This document shows, one piece after another, positions 53,931 through 62,825 of a DNA stretch of 64,000 nucleotides. The stretch is from the NCBI RefSeq assembly GCF_000170895.1, contig NZ_ABCS01000030.1, positions 1 through 64,000 of the forward strand, in the 5' to 3' direction. The notes under the pieces were generated by a model. The model had not been told where the DNA came from. It did not search any database and was given only the letters and a program-made list of their open reading frames with translations. The stretch comes from Plesiocystis pacifica SIR-1. Lineage in GTDB: Bacteria > Myxococcota_A > Polyangia > Nannocystales > Nannocystaceae. A program made the position numbers and the translations under genes. The number at the start of each line of letters is the position of its first letter. Position 1 is the stretch's first letter.

Positions 53931-53972
53931 GGTTGGTCTCGTTTCTGGTGTTCTCGGAGGGTTGAGAGGGGA

Positions 53973-54440
53973 TCAGCACCGCCTCGACGTCAGCCGTTGG
54001 AGCGCAGTGCGGATCCGGGGGTCTTCGGGCAACAGCAGCGCGCAGGCCTCGAGCACGCTGCGCGCCGTGGGGTAGTCGCGGTCGGCGTAGGCCTGCATGG
54101 CCGCGATGAACAGGTGGGCCACGGCCTCCTCCTCGGCGCGGCGCCTGTCGCCGGTCGGCCGCTTGTCGGCGGCGCGGCTGAGGCTCTCGCGCACCCGGGC
54201 TTCAATCTCGGCGTGCCACTTGCGGGCCAGGCTCGGCGCGGCTGGGTCGTTGGGCTCGACGAGCAGCGGACCCTTCCAGCTCTTGAGCACGCGCCCTCGG
54301 AAGTCGACGATCGTGACCAGCTGCGCCGGGTCCCCGACGATCTCGGTCTGCACGGTCATCAAGCCGCGACCCGTGCGGATCAGCGAGGTCAAGCCAGGCC
54401 GGGAGCTGTCTTGGGTGATCGACGAGCTTGCGTGGTCCAT
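53973..54440 (-). CDS. Small protein with helical C-terminus, unknown function
   Basis: 155 residues from ATG 54440 with AGGAG just upstream. The N-terminal 70 residues include LVTIVDFRGRVLKSWKGPLLV, with the appearance of a short beta sheet. The C-terminal half is helical, with a TPR-like ending (AYADRDYPTARSVLEACALLLPEDPRIRTAL). The TPR-like unit suggests a partner-binding role in the operon (inference). No family is recognised. Confidence 0.68.
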   Translation of the reverse strand: MDHASSSITQDSSRPGLTSLIRTGRGLMTVQTEIVGDPAQLVTIVDFRGRVLKSWKGPLLVEPNDPAAPSLARKWHAEIEARVRESLSRAADKRPTGDRRRAEEEAVAHLFIAAMQAYADRDYPTARSVLEACALLLPEDPRIRTALQRLTSRRC

Positions 54441-54469
54441 GAATCTCCTGGATGCCTCCGTGGCCTTCA

Positions 54470-55093
54470 CTAGTTGAGGAGAGGTGCGACGCGCAGCCGT
54501 CCGATGGCCGCGCGGACTCGTTCGCGCTCTTGGGCGTTGAGGGCGTCGAGGCGAGACAGCCGGCGCAAGTCGACGCCGCTGCTCTCGACCAGGCGATGGA
54601 TCAGCTCGACGGGCTCCTCGGCCTGACTCAGCAACTCGACGAGCCCCGTGCGCAGGTCTCGGTCGCGCTCCCACGCCCGGTCGAGGGCCTCGCGCAGGTG
54701 CAGGCGAATGCGCGTGCCGTGGAGCAGGACCATGCCGCGCTGGATGTCGCCCGCGAACACCATGGTGATGACCAGGCGCGAGGGCAGCCGACCGTCGTTG
54801 CCTTCGGCGGCGTGCTCGTCGAGCTCGTTGGACTCGTACAGCGGCCACGCGCTGATGTAGTAGTCCTCCGCGGTCAGCATCAGGTTGCGCCGGCGCAAGG
54901 AGGCGCCCAGGCCTTCGAGGCAGACCGTCGCGGCGCGGTCGAGGGCCGCGAAGCCGAGGGCGACCTCGGGCTTGTCGTCCCGGGTCCAGCACCACGCGAT
55001 CAGCCCGTCGGGGGCCGCCGACAAGACCACCGCGCTGAGCTCGGGGATCGGCCCGGTCAGCTCGCTCAAGGCGCGATCGAGCACCCGCTTCAC
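54470..55093 (-). CDS. Roadblock-like protein (second)
   Basis: 207 residues from GTG 55093, which overlaps the upstream stop (GTGA). The N-terminal region (LDRALSELTGPIPELSAVVLSAAPDGLIAWCW, shown here in part) is typical of roadblock/LC7 folds: helix, then strands with a DGLIA-type turn. The C-terminal half is helical with no known motif. The overlap with the upstream gene implies coupled translation. It is probably a partner of the DUF4388/PATAN-like protein. Confidence 0.65.
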   Translation of the reverse strand: MKRVLDRALSELTGPIPELSAVVLSAAPDGLIAWCWTRDDKPEVALGFAALDRAATVCLEGLGASLRRRNLMLTAEDYYISAWPLYESNELDEHAAEGNDGRLPSRLVITMVFAGDIQRGMVLLHGTRIRLHLREALDRAWERDRDLRTGLVELLSQAEEPVELIHRLVESSGVDLRRLSRLDALNAQERERVRAAIGRLRVAPLLN

Positions 55094-55731
55094 CCGAGGC
55101 CCTCCCCGATGTTGCGCACGCTCGCGGCGAGCTCGTCTTCGAGCATGCGCAGGCGCAGGCGCTCGAGGTTGGCGGCGGACACGAGGTCGCTCGGCGCGAC
55201 CGAGTCCCGGCGCACGATTAGCGCGCGAGCCGACTCGAGGTCTCCGCCGAGGTAAGCCTCGACCGCCGCCCAGGCGAGCAGCTGCGCGACGATCTTGTGT
55301 TCGCGGGCCAGCTCCGCGTCGTCGTCGACAAAGGTCTCGGAGCGCTCGCCTCGTCTCCCGTCCGCACGAAACTCGAGCAGCTCGCTGCGTACGCTGGCGA
55401 GCCGCTGCGAGCGGCCAGGGATGGCCTCCCAGCTCGACAGGTCGACGAGCCCGCGCCAGTCCTGCTCGATGTTGGGGTTCGCTTTGGTCCACGCCTCGGG
55501 GACGACCCGGGCTGCAGGCAAGCGGGCCAGCAGGGTCAGCGCCGTGTCGCCGCGAGCGCCGGGGATCTCGGCGAAGACCGGGCGGCCGTCCGCGACCCCG
55601 ACGAAGCCGACCTCGAGGGCGCCGATCCACGCGCGCAGTCCAATGTCGACGGCGAGGTCGTCGAGGATGACCAGATAATCGATCAGCGTCGGCCAGCGAA
55701 AGCTGCCGGACATGTCGGTGTGCAGTGCCAT
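55090..55731 (-). CDS. DUF4388/PATAN-like protein
   Basis: 213 residues from ATG 55731. The N-terminus, GSFRWPTLIDYLVILDDLA, and the following Gly/Val turn region (GALEVGFVGVADGRPVFAEIPGARGD) match the DUF4388/PATAN pattern found in myxobacterial and delta-proteobacterial signalling proteins. A helical C-terminal half follows. It is the first gene of the six-gene operon and ends in a GTGA overlap with the next gene. Confidence 0.65.
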   Translation of the reverse strand: MALHTDMSGSFRWPTLIDYLVILDDLAVDIGLRAWIGALEVGFVGVADGRPVFAEIPGARGDTALTLLARLPAARVVPEAWTKANPNIEQDWRGLVDLSSWEAIPGRSQRLASVRSELLEFRADGRRGERSETFVDDDAELAREHKIVAQLLAWAAVEAYLGGDLESARALIVRRDSVAPSDLVSAANLERLRLRMLEDELAASVRNIGEGLG

Positions 55732-56050
55732 GGAAGCGGCGCTCCTCTCGAGGGTGACGAGACAGACACGGCGAAACCGGCGCGCGAGCATGGAGCTGCG
55801 CCTGAAACAAATCGCAACGGCGAAAAGGCCACGGTGTCTGGGAGTGTCGTTTTGTAGATGGTAGGTGCGGTTAAATGCCCCGAATCTGTCAGCTCAATCC
55901 AATGTATATCCAGACTAATGCACGGGCGTGGTCAATTGCAAAGTGTTTAAATTAAAACCATGCTGTGTGCGCGTTATGCAAAGCCTGTTGTTCAAAGGGA
56001 CAGCGTGATAGTGTTATGAATCGTTTGCGAGAGGGCGGGCGCGAGCGCGC
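55732..56050. other. Intergenic region upstream of the roadblock operon, no gene seen
   Basis: About 320 bp between the start of the DUF4388-like gene and the terminator of the pseudokinase-TPR gene. It is much more AT-rich than the surroundings (for example GTTTAAATTAAAAC at about 55945). A TTGACC followed by an AT-rich block lies on the minus strand near 55910-55930, but the spacing is not clean enough for me to name a promoter. Confidence 0.5.
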
Positions 56051-56085
56051 AAACGAAAAGAGAGAGCGGCTGAGCCTGCTCTCTC
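56051..56085 (-). terminator. Rho-independent terminator of the pseudokinase-TPR gene
   Basis: On the minus strand GAGAGAGC pairs with GCTCTCTC (8 perfect base pairs, arms at plus 56078-56085 and 56060-56067, 10-nt loop), followed at once by TTTTCGTTT. It lies 40 bp after the stop codon at 56125. Confidence 0.88.
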
Positions 56086-56124
56086 CTCTGGTTCTCGGAC
56101 CCGCACGGCGGGCCGGCTTGGAAC

Positions 56125-59100
56125 TCATCGTCCCAGTTTGAGCGACCGCCGCAGCTGCAGGTAGGGCGAAGACACGCTGAAGGCGATCAAACCCTTGATG
56201 AGCTCCCGGCCTTCCACCTGGCCGCCTGGGCCGCCCTGAAGGACGAGGCGCGAGGCGCTCTCGATGTTGTCCGACATCAGGAAGCCGACGCGCGCGGCCG
56301 TGTGCTCGCTCCCGCGCAGCCACGCCTTGGTGTCGGCGCCGCCGGACTCGATCACCTTGGCGACAGCCTTGCGGGTGTCGTCGAGGCGCGAGGGGGGAAG
56401 CATCTTCTGAATCAATTCGCCCCAGGAGCGCGCCCGATCGCGCAGCTCCTTGGGGATCGCCACTTGCGGGTGGGTCAGGGCCACCGCGCCGTAGATGACG
56501 TCGCGCAGGCTCCCGCTCGAGGGCAGCAAGCTCGCGCCGAGTAGATAAGGATGCGAGCGCGCGATGGCCCGGCCCGCGCGGAAGGCCAGCGCGGCCTCGG
56601 GCTGCTTGCCGAGGGCGTCGTCGCCCGCGAGCACCGTGGGGTAGACGCCCGTGGCGTCGTTGAGCGCGGTGACGGTGAAGCCGCCGGCCGTGCCCTTGCG
56701 CAGGAAGAGATCGGGGGCGGGCATGTCGAGGACCTGGGCGATGTAGGCGACCCAGCGGGCGACGCCCGAGGCCTGCATGGTCACGCTCTCCCGGGCGCCG
56801 CGCTCGAGACCGAGGCTCGAATAACGCTGCCCTTCGCGGGCTCCCATAACGGGCCACAATAAACCGTATAGGTCAGACAGTCGCGTACTGGGGTGATTCG
56901 GCATGAGCACATCTCGCCATGCCTTTCGCGCCACTGTCCCGCGGGGCGGCTGATACCCGTCCCCGAGTTCGGCGGCCAGCTCCAATTCGGCTTCGTCAGC
57001 CTGTTTCAAAAAGCGCAGGGTTCGGGACACCGCAATTGCTGCGTCGCGCTGCTTGGCCGCGAGGAAGAGCTCGACCAGGCGGTGGTAGCTGTCGTAGTCG
57101 AGCGGGTTGTCGGTGATCACGGCCTGGACCTGCTCGATGCCCTTGTCGAGGGCGTCGGCGCCGAGCTTGACCGACAGCCCGATGATCTTCTGGCGGCGCT
57201 CGAGCTGGGTCTGGGGGTCGTCGATGCCGGCGCTGCGGGCGAGGGCGACGGCCTGCTCGTAAGCGATCATCGCGGTGCGAGGATCGCCGAGCTCTCGCTG
57301 GTAGAGGGCGCCGAGGCTCTCGAGCAGCTCGACCCGCGCGGGCGCGGCCTCGCCGGTCTCGGGCAAGGCCTTGAGCCGGGCGCGGAGCACCTTCGACAGC
57401 TCCTTGGCCTCGCCGGCCTGGCGCAGCTCCTCGACCACGGCGGTGAAGGCCTTGTCGTGGAGCGGGTCGGCCTCGAGCACGCCGAGCAGGCGCTCGCGCA
57501 GCACTCCGCCCGTGGGGTCGAGCTCGTTGGCGCGGATCAGCGAGGCGGCGGCGTAGCGGTACTTGGCCAGAATTGGGCCGCTCTCTTGGAAGGCCGCGAG
57601 GCGATCGAGGATGTCCACGGCCTCGGCCCACTGCTCGGCGTTGCTGTAGAGGTCGAGGGCCTTGTGCAGCAGCGCGACGTCGTCGGGGCGAGCGGCGATC
57701 ACGGCGCTCATCTGCTCGACGGCCTCCTCGGGGCGGTTGAGGTCCTCGGCCAGGGTCGAGGCGAGGGCCAGGCGCAGGTCGAGGAGCTCGGTCTCGCGGG
57801 CGGCCCGGCGCTCGTCCTCGCCGTCGAGCTCGGCGAGGCCGGTCTCGAGCACGGACAGCAGCCGCTTTTGGGCCTCGACCTGCTTGGCCGGGGCGTCGGC
57901 GAGCTCGACGAGCAAGCGCGCGGCGTCGCCAAAGCCCGGGTCGAGGTCGAGGGCGCGATCGATCATCTGGTGGGCCTTGGCGAGCTCCCCGAGGCCGCGC
58001 CGGGCCAGGCCCATGCGCAGGTAGAGCTCGGCCTGGGTCCGGACCTCGCCCTCGCCCTGGCTCGCCTGCATGGCGAGGCCCTGGTAGGCCTTGAGCGCGG
58101 CGTCCCAGTTCTCGGACTCGAGCTCGAGGTCGGCGAGGGCCCGGGCGACCTCGCGGTTGCGGGGGTCGAACTCCTTGGCGACGCGGAGCAGCTCGCGGGC
58201 CTTGTCCTTGTCGTGGGCCGCGAGGGCGCAGCGGCCCGCGAGGGCGTGGGCGCGGGCGTTGGCCTCGCGGTTGTTGGGGTCGCCGGCGCGCAGCTGGGTC
58301 ACCCAGCGCTCGGCGTGGGGCAGGGCCTCCCCGAGGTCGCCGCGGTCGACGAGCAGCTCGGTGAACAGGGCCGTGGCCTCCTCGTGGTGCGGGTCGAGGG
58401 CGACGAGCTCGCGCAGCAGGGGCAGGGCCCGCTCGGGCTTGCTCAGCGCCGTGGCCCACTTCTTGGCGGCGGCGAACAGCCCGCGGACCTTCTCGCCGGG
58501 GTCGGTGCTGGTCTGAGCCGCGCGGACGAGGGCCTCGAGGGCCTCGAGGGGACGCTCGCGCTGCTCGAGGATGTCGCGCAGCAAGGCCCAGCCCGCGCTC
58601 GAGCCGTCGTGGAGCTCGAGGGCCTCGCGGACCCGGGCCTCGGCCTCGTCGAGGGCCCCGGCTTGCTCGCGCATGCGGGCCATGGTGACCAGCATCTCGG
58701 CCCGCTCCTCGGGGCCGTCGGCGGCCTGCTCGAGGCGCTCGCGGAGCAGCTCCTCGGCGCGCTCGTCCTCGCCGGCCTCGCGCAGCCGGGCGATCAGCAG
58801 GTCGCGCCAGCGGCCCTCGCCGGGGTCGAGGTCCATGAGCTGCTCGAGCACCTCGCACTCGCGCATGGGGTCGGCGAGCGGCCCGGCGCTGAGCTCCCTG
58901 AGCTCGCGCAGGGCGTGGATGCGCATGCCGGGCTCGAGCGCGGCGCTCTTGGCCCGGCGCTCGAGCAGCTCGGCGAGGGTGTCGTGGGCGTCGACGCTCC
59001 GGTAGTAGCGGCTCAGGTCGTCGACGGCGGCCGCGACCAGGGCGTGGTCGATGGGCAAGGTCGCGACGATGCGCTCGCGGCAGTCCGCCGCGCGCTCGCC

Positions 59101-61416
59101 CCCGTCGGCCTCGCGGTCGAGCAAGGCGGCGACCTCGGCGAGCAGCTCGCCCTTGCGGCCCAGGTCCTCGCTGCCCTCGGCGAGCACGCTGAGCGCGTCG
59201 ATGAGCCCCTCGCGGGCGTTGACCGAGGACAGCCCGTCGAGGGTCTCGGCCCCGGACGCGAGGGGGCGCAGGAGCTCAGCGAGCAGCTTGGCCGTCTCGG
59301 CGTCGCTGGGGTTGGCCTCGACCACGGCGCGGTACTGGGCGATCGCGTCGACCATGCGCCCCTCGCCGCGCAGCAGCTCGGCGGCCTCGAGGTGCAGGCT
59401 CCGCTTTTGGGCCGCGTCGAGCTCGGCGGCGGCGCGCTGGGGCAGGATCGAGGCGAGCAGGTCCTTGCGCTCGAGCTCCCGGGCCCAGCGCTCGCTGGCC
59501 TCGAGGGCGGTGGCGTTGTCGGGGTCCTCGGCGCGCACGTGCTCGCTGGCCTCGAGGGCGCCCTCGTGCTCGCCGAGGGCGCCGAGGAGCTCCGCCGCTT
59601 CGATGAGCGCGGCGTGGCGGGTCGCGCCGGTCTCGAGCTCGGCGACGGTCAGCAGCGAGGTGGCGAGCTCGGCCGGGAAGTCGCCCTTGCGGTAGGCGGC
59701 GATGGCCTCGTGGAGCAGCTCGACGTTCTCGGCCTCGAGCTCGAGGGCCTGCTCGTAGACCGCGATCGCGGAGTCGAGGTCGCCGGCCTGGTCGAGGTAG
59801 GCCTTGGCGGCGCCGCGGAGCACGCGGAGCTGGTCGGCGAGCTTGGGCAGGCGCGCGCCGATGCCCCGGAGCTGGCCCGCGACCTCGGCCCAGCGCCCGG
59901 TGACCTCGCCCAGGCGCAGGAGCTCGTCGACCACTGGCAGCTGGGCGTTGACGGACACGCTGCCGACGAGCTTGCCGAGGGCGTCGAGGGCCATGCCCGG
60001 CGCCTGCAGCTTGGTCTCGGCGATCTCGGCGAGCTCGCGCAGGAGCATCACGGTCTCGCCCTCGGCCTGGCTGAGCTCGGCGCGGACCTCGAGCACCTCG
60101 GCGACGAGATCCCAGCGCCCCTCGTCCCGGGCGGCGCGCTCGAGCCGGCTGACGGCCTCGCGGGCGGGGAGGTGCGTGGGCTTGATGCGGAGCACCGCGA
60201 GCCAGCCGTCGAGGTCGTCGGGGTCGCTGGGCTCGGCGGCGGCCGCTGCCATGGTGCCGGTGAGCTCGGGCTTGGCCACGGGCACGGGCACGTCCTCGCT
60301 GGCCGCCTCGACCGGGGCCTGCTCGGGCGCGGGCTCGGTCAGCGCTTCGAGGCCCGAGCGGAACGCGGCCAGGTCGCCCCGACGCGCGGGGTCGGGGTCG
60401 AGGGCCTGGCGCAGCAGGGCGTCGACGCGGCCGTCGAGCGCGGGCACGCGGCTGGACGGCGCCGGCACGCCGCCCGAGGGTGCCTCGCCGACGAGGCAGC
60501 GGTAGGCCGAGGCCGCGAGGGCGTAGAGGTCCGCGGCGGCGCTGGGGGCCGCGCCCGCGAGGCGCTCGGGGGCGAGGTAGGCCAGCGCGCCGCGGCGGGC
60601 CCGGGCGCGCAGCGAGGGCGACCCGGGGTTGAGGGCCGGGCCGAGCTCGAGCAAGGTCGCGTCCCCCTCCTCGCCGCTGAGGTAGAGCAGCTCTGGGTTG
60701 AGCTCGCCGTGGCACCAGTCGGCCTCGTGGAGCCGGGCCAGGGTGTCGCACACGCTGCCGAAGCGGGCCGCGAGGGTGGCGGGGCTCCAGTCGTCGAGGG
60801 CCGTGAAGCTGCGCCCGTCCACGCTCGCGCCGACGGTGGTGACTCGCTCGCCCTGGACGAGGACCTCGAGCACGCCGACCACACCGTCCCCGGCGGCGAG
60901 GGTCTTGGCCGCGCTGGCGCGGGCGTCGAGGGCCTCGCGCTCGGCCCCGAGCAGGGGGCGGTCGAGGGCGAACAGCTCCATGGCCACGGGCCCGACCTTG
61001 GGGTGCTCCGCGGTCACGCGCAGGTGCTCCCCGACGCGACCGCGCACGCGCTCGAGCGCGAAGGGCGAGGCGCACAGCGAGGCGAGCTTGGCCTTGGCGG
61101 TGTCGTGGTCGTCCGTGTCCGCGGCGACGAGGCCCACCCCGTAGCCCGCCTGCTCGGCGAGGTCCTTGTCGTCGGCCTCGGCGGCGCGCTCGAACGCTGC
61201 CCGGGCGCCATCGAGATCGCCGTGGGCCAGTCGCACGCAGCCCAGGCGGAGGGCGTCGGCGTGGCCGAGCTCGGCCAACCCGCCCCCGCGCTCGGTCAGG
61301 CCGTCGGCGAGTTTGGGGTCGAGCCCGAGGGCATCGTGCTCGTTGAGCGCGACCCGGGTAGACAAGGGCGCCAGGAGGCGCTGGAGATCCTGCAAGTCAC
61401 TCGAGATGTCGGACAT
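56125..61416 (-). CDS. Giant pseudokinase-TPR protein
   Basis: 1,763 residues from ATG 61416. Domains: a TPR-like stretch (about 20-140), then a protein-kinase-like domain (about 150-430) whose HRD position reads CHGELNPELL and whose DFG position reads LELGPALN, so catalytic Asp and Mg-binding Asp are gone (a pseudokinase). A linker (Ala/Pro/Glu-rich, about 430-465) leads to an array of TPR-like units (about 470-1480) and a C-terminal domain (about 1510-1763) without a known family. The protein is probably a scaffold. A clean terminator follows the stop codon. No membrane segment is seen. Confidence 0.86.
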   Translation of the reverse strand: MSDISSDLQDLQRLLAPLSTRVALNEHDALGLDPKLADGLTERGGGLAELGHADALRLGCVRLAHGDLDGARAAFERAAEADDKDLAEQAGYGVGLVAADTDDHDTAKAKLASLCASPFALERVRGRVGEHLRVTAEHPKVGPVAMELFALDRPLLGAEREALDARASAAKTLAAGDGVVGVLEVLVQGERVTTVGASVDGRSFTALDDWSPATLAARFGSVCDTLARLHEADWCHGELNPELLYLSGEEGDATLLELGPALNPGSPSLRARARRGALAYLAPERLAGAAPSAAADLYALAASAYRCLVGEAPSGGVPAPSSRVPALDGRVDALLRQALDPDPARRGDLAAFRSGLEALTEPAPEQAPVEAASEDVPVPVAKPELTGTMAAAAAEPSDPDDLDGWLAVLRIKPTHLPAREAVSRLERAARDEGRWDLVAEVLEVRAELSQAEGETVMLLRELAEIAETKLQAPGMALDALGKLVGSVSVNAQLPVVDELLRLGEVTGRWAEVAGQLRGIGARLPKLADQLRVLRGAAKAYLDQAGDLDSAIAVYEQALELEAENVELLHEAIAAYRKGDFPAELATSLLTVAELETGATRHAALIEAAELLGALGEHEGALEASEHVRAEDPDNATALEASERWARELERKDLLASILPQRAAAELDAAQKRSLHLEAAELLRGEGRMVDAIAQYRAVVEANPSDAETAKLLAELLRPLASGAETLDGLSSVNAREGLIDALSVLAEGSEDLGRKGELLAEVAALLDREADGGERAADCRERIVATLPIDHALVAAAVDDLSRYYRSVDAHDTLAELLERRAKSAALEPGMRIHALRELRELSAGPLADPMRECEVLEQLMDLDPGEGRWRDLLIARLREAGEDERAEELLRERLEQAADGPEERAEMLVTMARMREQAGALDEAEARVREALELHDGSSAGWALLRDILEQRERPLEALEALVRAAQTSTDPGEKVRGLFAAAKKWATALSKPERALPLLRELVALDPHHEEATALFTELLVDRGDLGEALPHAERWVTQLRAGDPNNREANARAHALAGRCALAAHDKDKARELLRVAKEFDPRNREVARALADLELESENWDAALKAYQGLAMQASQGEGEVRTQAELYLRMGLARRGLGELAKAHQMIDRALDLDPGFGDAARLLVELADAPAKQVEAQKRLLSVLETGLAELDGEDERRAARETELLDLRLALASTLAEDLNRPEEAVEQMSAVIAARPDDVALLHKALDLYSNAEQWAEAVDILDRLAAFQESGPILAKYRYAAASLIRANELDPTGGVLRERLLGVLEADPLHDKAFTAVVEELRQAGEAKELSKVLRARLKALPETGEAAPARVELLESLGALYQRELGDPRTAMIAYEQAVALARSAGIDDPQTQLERRQKIIGLSVKLGADALDKGIEQVQAVITDNPLDYDSYHRLVELFLAAKQRDAAIAVSRTLRFLKQADEAELELAAELGDGYQPPRGTVARKAWRDVLMPNHPSTRLSDLYGLLWPVMGAREGQRYSSLGLERGARESVTMQASGVARWVAYIAQVLDMPAPDLFLRKGTAGGFTVTALNDATGVYPTVLAGDDALGKQPEAALAFRAGRAIARSHPYLLGASLLPSSGSLRDVIYGAVALTHPQVAIPKELRDRARSWGELIQKMLPPSRLDDTRKAVAKVIESGGADTKAWLRGSEHTAARVGFLMSDNIESASRLVLQGGPGGQVEGRELIKGLIAFSVSSPYLQLRRSLKLGR

Positions 61417-61678
61417 GGCGAGGCGATCGCGCGAGCGACGACACACACAAAGGGTCGCTGGGCGCGGGCGCCAGATGGTCGCACCTAGGCCCCATTGATT
61501 GCCAGGAATTGGTAGGATTCTTCGACTCGTTTGGCGTGTTCGAAGTCCGTCCGTGGGATGCGCGTGTGAGCTGACCCATGAAGGGGGATTCGAGCGCAGA
61601 TCACCCAAGCGGTGATCCGTCGCACGAGCGTCTCGGCGAGGGCCCCACGAGCTCCGCTTCGACTGCTACATCCGGGCC

Positions 61679-62764
61679 GTGTCATCCACGCCCGCGAGCC
61701 CCGAGAGCACGCCCGTCGACCTGGGCCCGTCGCGACGGCCCGCTCGCGGCAAGACGCTGATTACCGGCGGCAGCGGCCATCTGGGCGCCAACCTCATCCG
61801 CGCGCTCCTCGACGAAGGTCACGAGGTTCGCGCGCTGGTCCAGGCGGGCACCAACAACCGCGGGCTCGAGGGCCTCGACATCGAGCGCATCGTGGGCGAC
61901 CTGCGCGACGCCGACGCGATGCGCGAGGCCGCCGCGGGCTGCGGGCAGGTCTTCCACGCGGGCGCCAAGGTGTCCACGCGCGCGCCCACCTTGGCGCAAG
62001 AGCGCGAGATCTGGGACATCAACGTGCTCGGCACGCGCAACGTCGTCCAGGCTTGCCTCGAGGCCGGCGTCGATCGCCTGTGCCTGACCGGCTCCTTCTC
62101 GGGCATCGGCATCGACCCCGTCGATCCCTCCCGGCCCGTGCACGAGGGCATGCCCTTTTACCCCTTCATGGACTGGCTGCCCTACGCGCGCAGCAAGACC
62201 CTGGCCGAGCACGAGGTGCTCAAGGGCGTCGCCGAGGGCCTCGACGCGGTGATCGCCGTGTCGACGGGGATCATCGGCCCCCACGACTACCTGCCCTCGC
62301 GGACCGGCTCGACCTTCATCGACTTCGCCCACGGCAAGCTGCGCGGCTACATCCCCGGGGGCTCGGAGTTCGTGCGCGCCGCGGACCTGGTCGAGGGGCA
62401 CCTGCTGGCGATGGCGCGGGGCAAGCGAGGTCGGCGTTACTTGCTGTCGACGCAGTTCTTGAGCCTCGGCGAGCTCATCGACCTGTTCATCGAATGCCAC
62501 GGCGGCCGGCGACCGCGCCTGCGCATGCCGGTCCCGGTGATGCGCGCGGTCGCCACGGTCTACGAGCACACCGTGCGTCGCGTGGTGCCCGACGCGCCTC
62601 AGCGCCTGACCCCCGGGGCGATCGAGATCTTGGCCATGAACCGCCACGCGGACTGCACCCTGGCCAGGGAAGAGCTCGGCTACCAGCCGACCTCCATGCG
62701 CGAGGCCGTCGCCGAGACCTACGCCTTCTTTTGTTCTGAGGGCATGATCCAAAAAGCCGCCTGA
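61679..62764 (+). CDS. Extended SDR (NAD-dependent epimerase/dehydratase or 3-beta-HSD-like)
   Basis: 361 residues from GTG 61679. The N-terminal cofactor motif GGSGHLG (preceded by a 25-residue extension), the Ser-Tyr-Lys catalytic elements (LTGSFSGIG, YARSKTLAE) and the substrate region (STGIIGPHDY) are clear. The type is an extended SDR resembling dihydroflavonol-reductase and 3-beta-hydroxysteroid-dehydrogenase-like enzymes. Sterol-type chemistry would fit the P450/Rieske operon 19 kb away, but there is no direct link. It starts 262 bp from the divergent pseudokinase gene, a region in which I see no other gene. Confidence 0.85.
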   Translation: MSSTPASPESTPVDLGPSRRPARGKTLITGGSGHLGANLIRALLDEGHEVRALVQAGTNNRGLEGLDIERIVGDLRDADAMREAAAGCGQVFHAGAKVSTRAPTLAQEREIWDINVLGTRNVVQACLEAGVDRLCLTGSFSGIGIDPVDPSRPVHEGMPFYPFMDWLPYARSKTLAEHEVLKGVAEGLDAVIAVSTGIIGPHDYLPSRTGSTFIDFAHGKLRGYIPGGSEFVRAADLVEGHLLAMARGKRGRRYLLSTQFLSLGELIDLFIECHGGRRPRLRMPVPVMRAVATVYEHTVRRVVPDAPQRLTPGAIEILAMNRHADCTLAREELGYQPTSMREAVAETYAFFCSEGMIQKAA

Positions 62765-62825
62765 GCCGCACTTCCCCCCGAGCCAGCCCGGGGCCCGCCT
62801 GGAAGGACTGGTCTAGACTGCGCCC

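Noticed and set aside
56893..61488. A 1,531-residue plus-strand gene opposite the pseudokinase-TPR protein
   Set aside because: Same antisense artefact; low-complexity composition and no recognisable domain.
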